Below the pieces are notes generated by a model, which had not been told where the DNA came from, ran no database searches, and worked only from the letters and a program-made list of their open reading frames with translations. Positions 12,670 through 14,428 of a stretch of DNA of 14,428 nucleotides are shown one piece after another. Position numbers and translations under genes: made by a program. This DNA is from an uncultured Oscillospiraceae bacterium (GTDB taxonomy: Bacteria > Bacillota > Clostridia > Oscillospirales > Oscillospiraceae), in contig CALWWS010000072.1 of NCBI GenBank assembly GCA_944385305.1, positions 1 through 14,428 of the forward strand. Direction: 5' to 3'. How positions within the stretch are numbered: position 1 is the stretch's first letter; each line of letters starts with the position of its first letter.

Positions 12670-13779
12670 ATGAAATTAGGCATTGTGGGCCTGCCCAACG
12701 TGGGCAAGAGCACCCTGTTCAACGCCATCACCAACGCCGGCGCGGAGAGCGCCAACTACCCCTTCTGCACCATTGACCCCAACGTGGGGGTGGTGGCCGT
12801 CCCCGACAAGCGGCTGGATAAGCTTACCGAGATGTACCATCCCAAGAAGACCACCCCGGCGGTGATTGAGTTTGTGGACATCGCCGGTCTGGTCAAGGGC
12901 GCCAGCCAGGGCCAGGGCCTGGGCAACAAATTCTTGGCCAATATCCGGGAGTGCGACGCCATCGTCCACGTGGTGCGCTGCTTTGACGACGAGAATATTA
13001 TGCACGTGGTGGCCGACACCAGCACCAACGTGCCTGTGGATCCCGCAGGCGACATCGGCGTTATCGACATCGAGCTGATTATGGCCGATGTGGAAATGGT
13101 GGAGCGGCGGATTGAGAAGGCCAACAAGGCCGCCAAGGGGGACAAGAAGTACCTGCGGGAGGCACAGGTGTTCACCCAACTCAAGGACTGGCTCAACGAC
13201 GGCAACTCCGCCCGTTCCTTTGACTGCGACGAGGAGGACGCCGCCATCATCGCCACCGCCGAGCTGCTCAGCCTCAAGCCCATTATCTATGCGGCCAACC
13301 TGGACGAGGACGGCTTTGCCGAATACCACAACAACCCCTACTACAAGCTGGTGGAGGACCTGGCCGCCAAGGAGGAGGCCCAGGTGATCCCCGTGTGCGC
13401 CAAGCTGGAGTCCGAGATCGCCGAGCTGGACGGGGAAGAGAAGGCCATGTTCCTGGAGGATCTGGGCATTGCCGAGTCGGGCCTGGATCGCCTGATCAAG
13501 GCCAGCTACGCCCTGCTGGGCCTCATCTCCTTCCTCACTTCCGGGGAGGATGAGTGCCGGGCCTGGACCATTAAGAAGGGCACCAAGGCCCCCCAGGCCG
13601 CCGGTAAGATCCACACCGACTTTGAGCGGGGCTTTATCCGCGCCGAGGTGGTGAGCTACGATGACCTGATAGCCTGCGGCTCTATGGCTGCCGCCCGGGA
13701 GAAGGGCCTGGTGCGCTCCGAGGGCAAGGAGTACGTGATGAAGGACGGGGACATCGTCCTCTTCCGCTTTAACGTATAA
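12670..13779 (+). CDS. ychF: Redox-regulated ribosome-associated ATPase YchF
   Basis: YchF (OLA1 family) is an Obg-related P-loop protein that prefers ATP over GTP and associates with ribosomes; it affects stress responses in several bacteria. The 369-residue protein has G1 GLPNVGKS (7-14), the G3 segment DIAGLVKGAS (70-79) followed by GQGLGNKFLANI, and NLDE (210-213) in place of the GTPase NKxD, the change linked to ATP use. A coiled-coil part lies at about 136-200 and the C-terminal TGS domain at about 286-367. The length and domain order are those of the complete protein. The ATG at 12670 has AAAGAGGG nine bases upstream and a clear promoter. It is flanked by a terminator and is transcribed alone, divergently from the MATE gene. 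Confidence 0.97.
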   Translation: MKLGIVGLPNVGKSTLFNAITNAGAESANYPFCTIDPNVGVVAVPDKRLDKLTEMYHPKKTTPAVIEFVDIAGLVKGASQGQGLGNKFLANIRECDAIVHVVRCFDDENIMHVVADTSTNVPVDPAGDIGVIDIELIMADVEMVERRIEKANKAAKGDKKYLREAQVFTQLKDWLNDGNSARSFDCDEEDAAIIATAELLSLKPIIYAANLDEDGFAEYHNNPYYKLVEDLAAKEEAQVIPVCAKLESEIAELDGEEKAMFLEDLGIAESGLDRLIKASYALLGLISFLTSGEDECRAWTIKKGTKAPQAAGKIHTDFERGFIRAEVVSYDDLIACGSMAAAREKGLVRSEGKEYVMKDGDIVLFRFNV

Positions 13780-13797
13780 ATCAGACCACAACACAGC

Positions 13798-13835
13798 GCC
13801 GGGAGAGCGGATAAAAATCCGCTCTCCCGGCTTTT
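13798..13835 (+). terminator. Intrinsic terminator after ychF
   Basis: A perfect 15-bp stem pairs 13798-13812 with 13817-13831 (core CGGGAGAGCGGAT, loop AAAA), followed by TTTT at 13832-13835. It lies 18 bases after the ychF stop. It may also halt the convergent regulator gene, although the U-tract on that strand is poor. Confidence 0.9.
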
Positions 13836-13860
13836 CTGTACCGGTGTTTCCCCTGTGCTC

Positions 13861-14428
13861 TTACAGGGAGTAATACCGCTTGTATTTGCAGGGATTCACC
13901 CCTACCCGCTTGCGGAACAATTCCGAAAAGTAACTCACATTTGAGTAGCCCAGCGCCTCCGCCACCTCATATACCTTCATATAGGTCGTCTGCAAAAGCT
14001 CTGTGGCCTTCTCCATTTTCAGCCTGGTGATATAGTCCATAAATCCCTCCCCCAGTTCTTTCTTCATCAGCCTGCTGAGATAATCCGGGCTTTGATTGAC
14101 ATGCAGGGCCACATCCTCCAGGCAAACTGTCTGCAAGAGATTTTCCTTAATATAGTCCACAGCCAAACGGACCGTGTTGGATAATTGAGTCCCAAACTCT
14201 GCAAATCTGTCAATTTCATCACAGCTTTCAGACACCGCTTGTCTCAAAAGCTCAAAGCTTTTCGCTTCTGTCAGCCTATCCCTGGTTTTCAGGGTAAATC
14301 CCTGTTCCAGCTTCTGTCCCACATTTTGTATCACAATTTCCAGGATTTCAGAGATGCCATACTTCACTCTGTCGATGGGCACAGGCTTTTTTTCATATAC
14401 CTCCATGATCAGGTTCTCAATCTCAGCA
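13861..14428 (-). CDS. AraC-type transcription regulator, C-terminal part (5' end outside window)
   Basis: This is the C-terminal 188 residues of a regulator with an AraC/XylS DNA-binding domain. The last 100 residues carry both helix-turn-helix units: LEDVALHVNQSPDYLSRLMKK for the first and VYEVAEALGYSNVSYF plus SELFRKRVGVNPCKYKR for the second. An in-frame Met occurs at 14406, but the frame stays open to the window end and the residues before it (AEIENLI) read smoothly into it, so the gene is cut by the window rather than short. The helical region before the domain resembles the linker of YesN-type response regulators, which pair with a membrane histidine kinase and often control sugar uptake; this is inference. 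Base composition is near 48% G+C, against about 65% in ychF next door. The targets are unknown. Confidence 0.88.
   Translation of the reverse strand, partial: AEIENLIMEVYEKKPVPIDRVKYGISEILEIVIQNVGQKLEQGFTLKTRDRLTEAKSFELLRQAVSESCDEIDRFAEFGTQLSNTVRLAVDYIKENLLQTVCLEDVALHVNQSPDYLSRLMKKELGEGFMDYITRLKMEKATELLQTTYMKVYEVAEALGYSNVSYFSELFRKRVGVNPCKYKRYYSL

Noticed and set aside
12676..13794. 372-codon minus-strand frame opposite ychF
   Set aside because: The plus strand encodes a full-length, motif-complete YchF; the antisense frame is repetitive.
1..14428. CRISPR arrays, insertion sequences, tRNA or rRNA genes, phage or defence genes
   Set aside because: No regularly spaced direct repeats, transposase motifs, cloverleaf sequences or conserved rRNA segments were found on reading both strands by eye.

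Overview
The window is a GC-rich stretch of chromosome (roughly 60-65% G+C by eye) with short gene spacing, strong AGGAGG-type ribosome binding sites, intrinsic terminators and sigma-A type promoters. Together with a SpoIIP gene behind a sigma-E-like promoter, a DUF896 protein and a B. subtilis-type ExoA, this points to an endospore-forming member of the Clostridia. A gut Oscillospiraceae (Flavonifractor, Pseudoflavonifractor or Lawsonibacter type) would fit. The phylum is well supported; the genus is a guess. No mobile element, tRNA, rRNA or CRISPR array was seen, and no gene-free stretch exceeds 300 bases.

Layout: (1) 1-2339, plus strand: a tightly packed run of the LexA C-terminus (cut by the window start), an O6-alkylguanine-DNA alkyltransferase, exonuclease III (ExoA) and a metallo-beta-lactamase-fold hydrolase. 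Two ATGA overlaps join the last three genes, so the hydrolase is probably co-expressed with DNA repair. (2) 2350-3590, minus strand: a strong hairpin, then spoIIP with a good sigma-E promoter match. (3) 3696-4747, plus: a DegV/FakB-type fatty-acid-binding protein with its own promoter, a structured leader and a terminator. (4) 4865-6236, plus: a membrane-anchored HtrA protease with a Gln/Glu-rich tail and aromatic C-terminus. (5) 6245-7174, minus: an AEC-family permease, divergent from (6) 7335-10140, plus: an ABC exporter half-transporter, the S4-domain protein YlmH and a small DUF896 protein. The two divergent promoters lie back to back around a 15-bp palindrome. (7) 10139-12474, minus: a MATE efflux pump, a cytosolic C39-like cysteine peptidase of unknown role, and a DUF1294 membrane protein overlapping it by ATGA. 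(8) 12670-13835, plus: the ribosome-associated ATPase YchF, divergent from the MATE gene. (9) 13861-14428, minus: the C-terminal part of an AraC-type regulator in clearly less GC-rich DNA.

Most genes are housekeeping or stress functions. The most interesting signals are regulatory or contextual. The MATE and ychF promoters carry the same element (CCCCTTGnnTTTCCGG) over both -35 boxes in inverted orientation. The AEC/ABC promoter pair has a palindrome. The MBL-fold hydrolase sits inside a LexA-repair operon. The C39-like peptidase and DUF1294 protein form an uncharacterised coupled pair. No clearly new multi-gene defence or mobile system was found.
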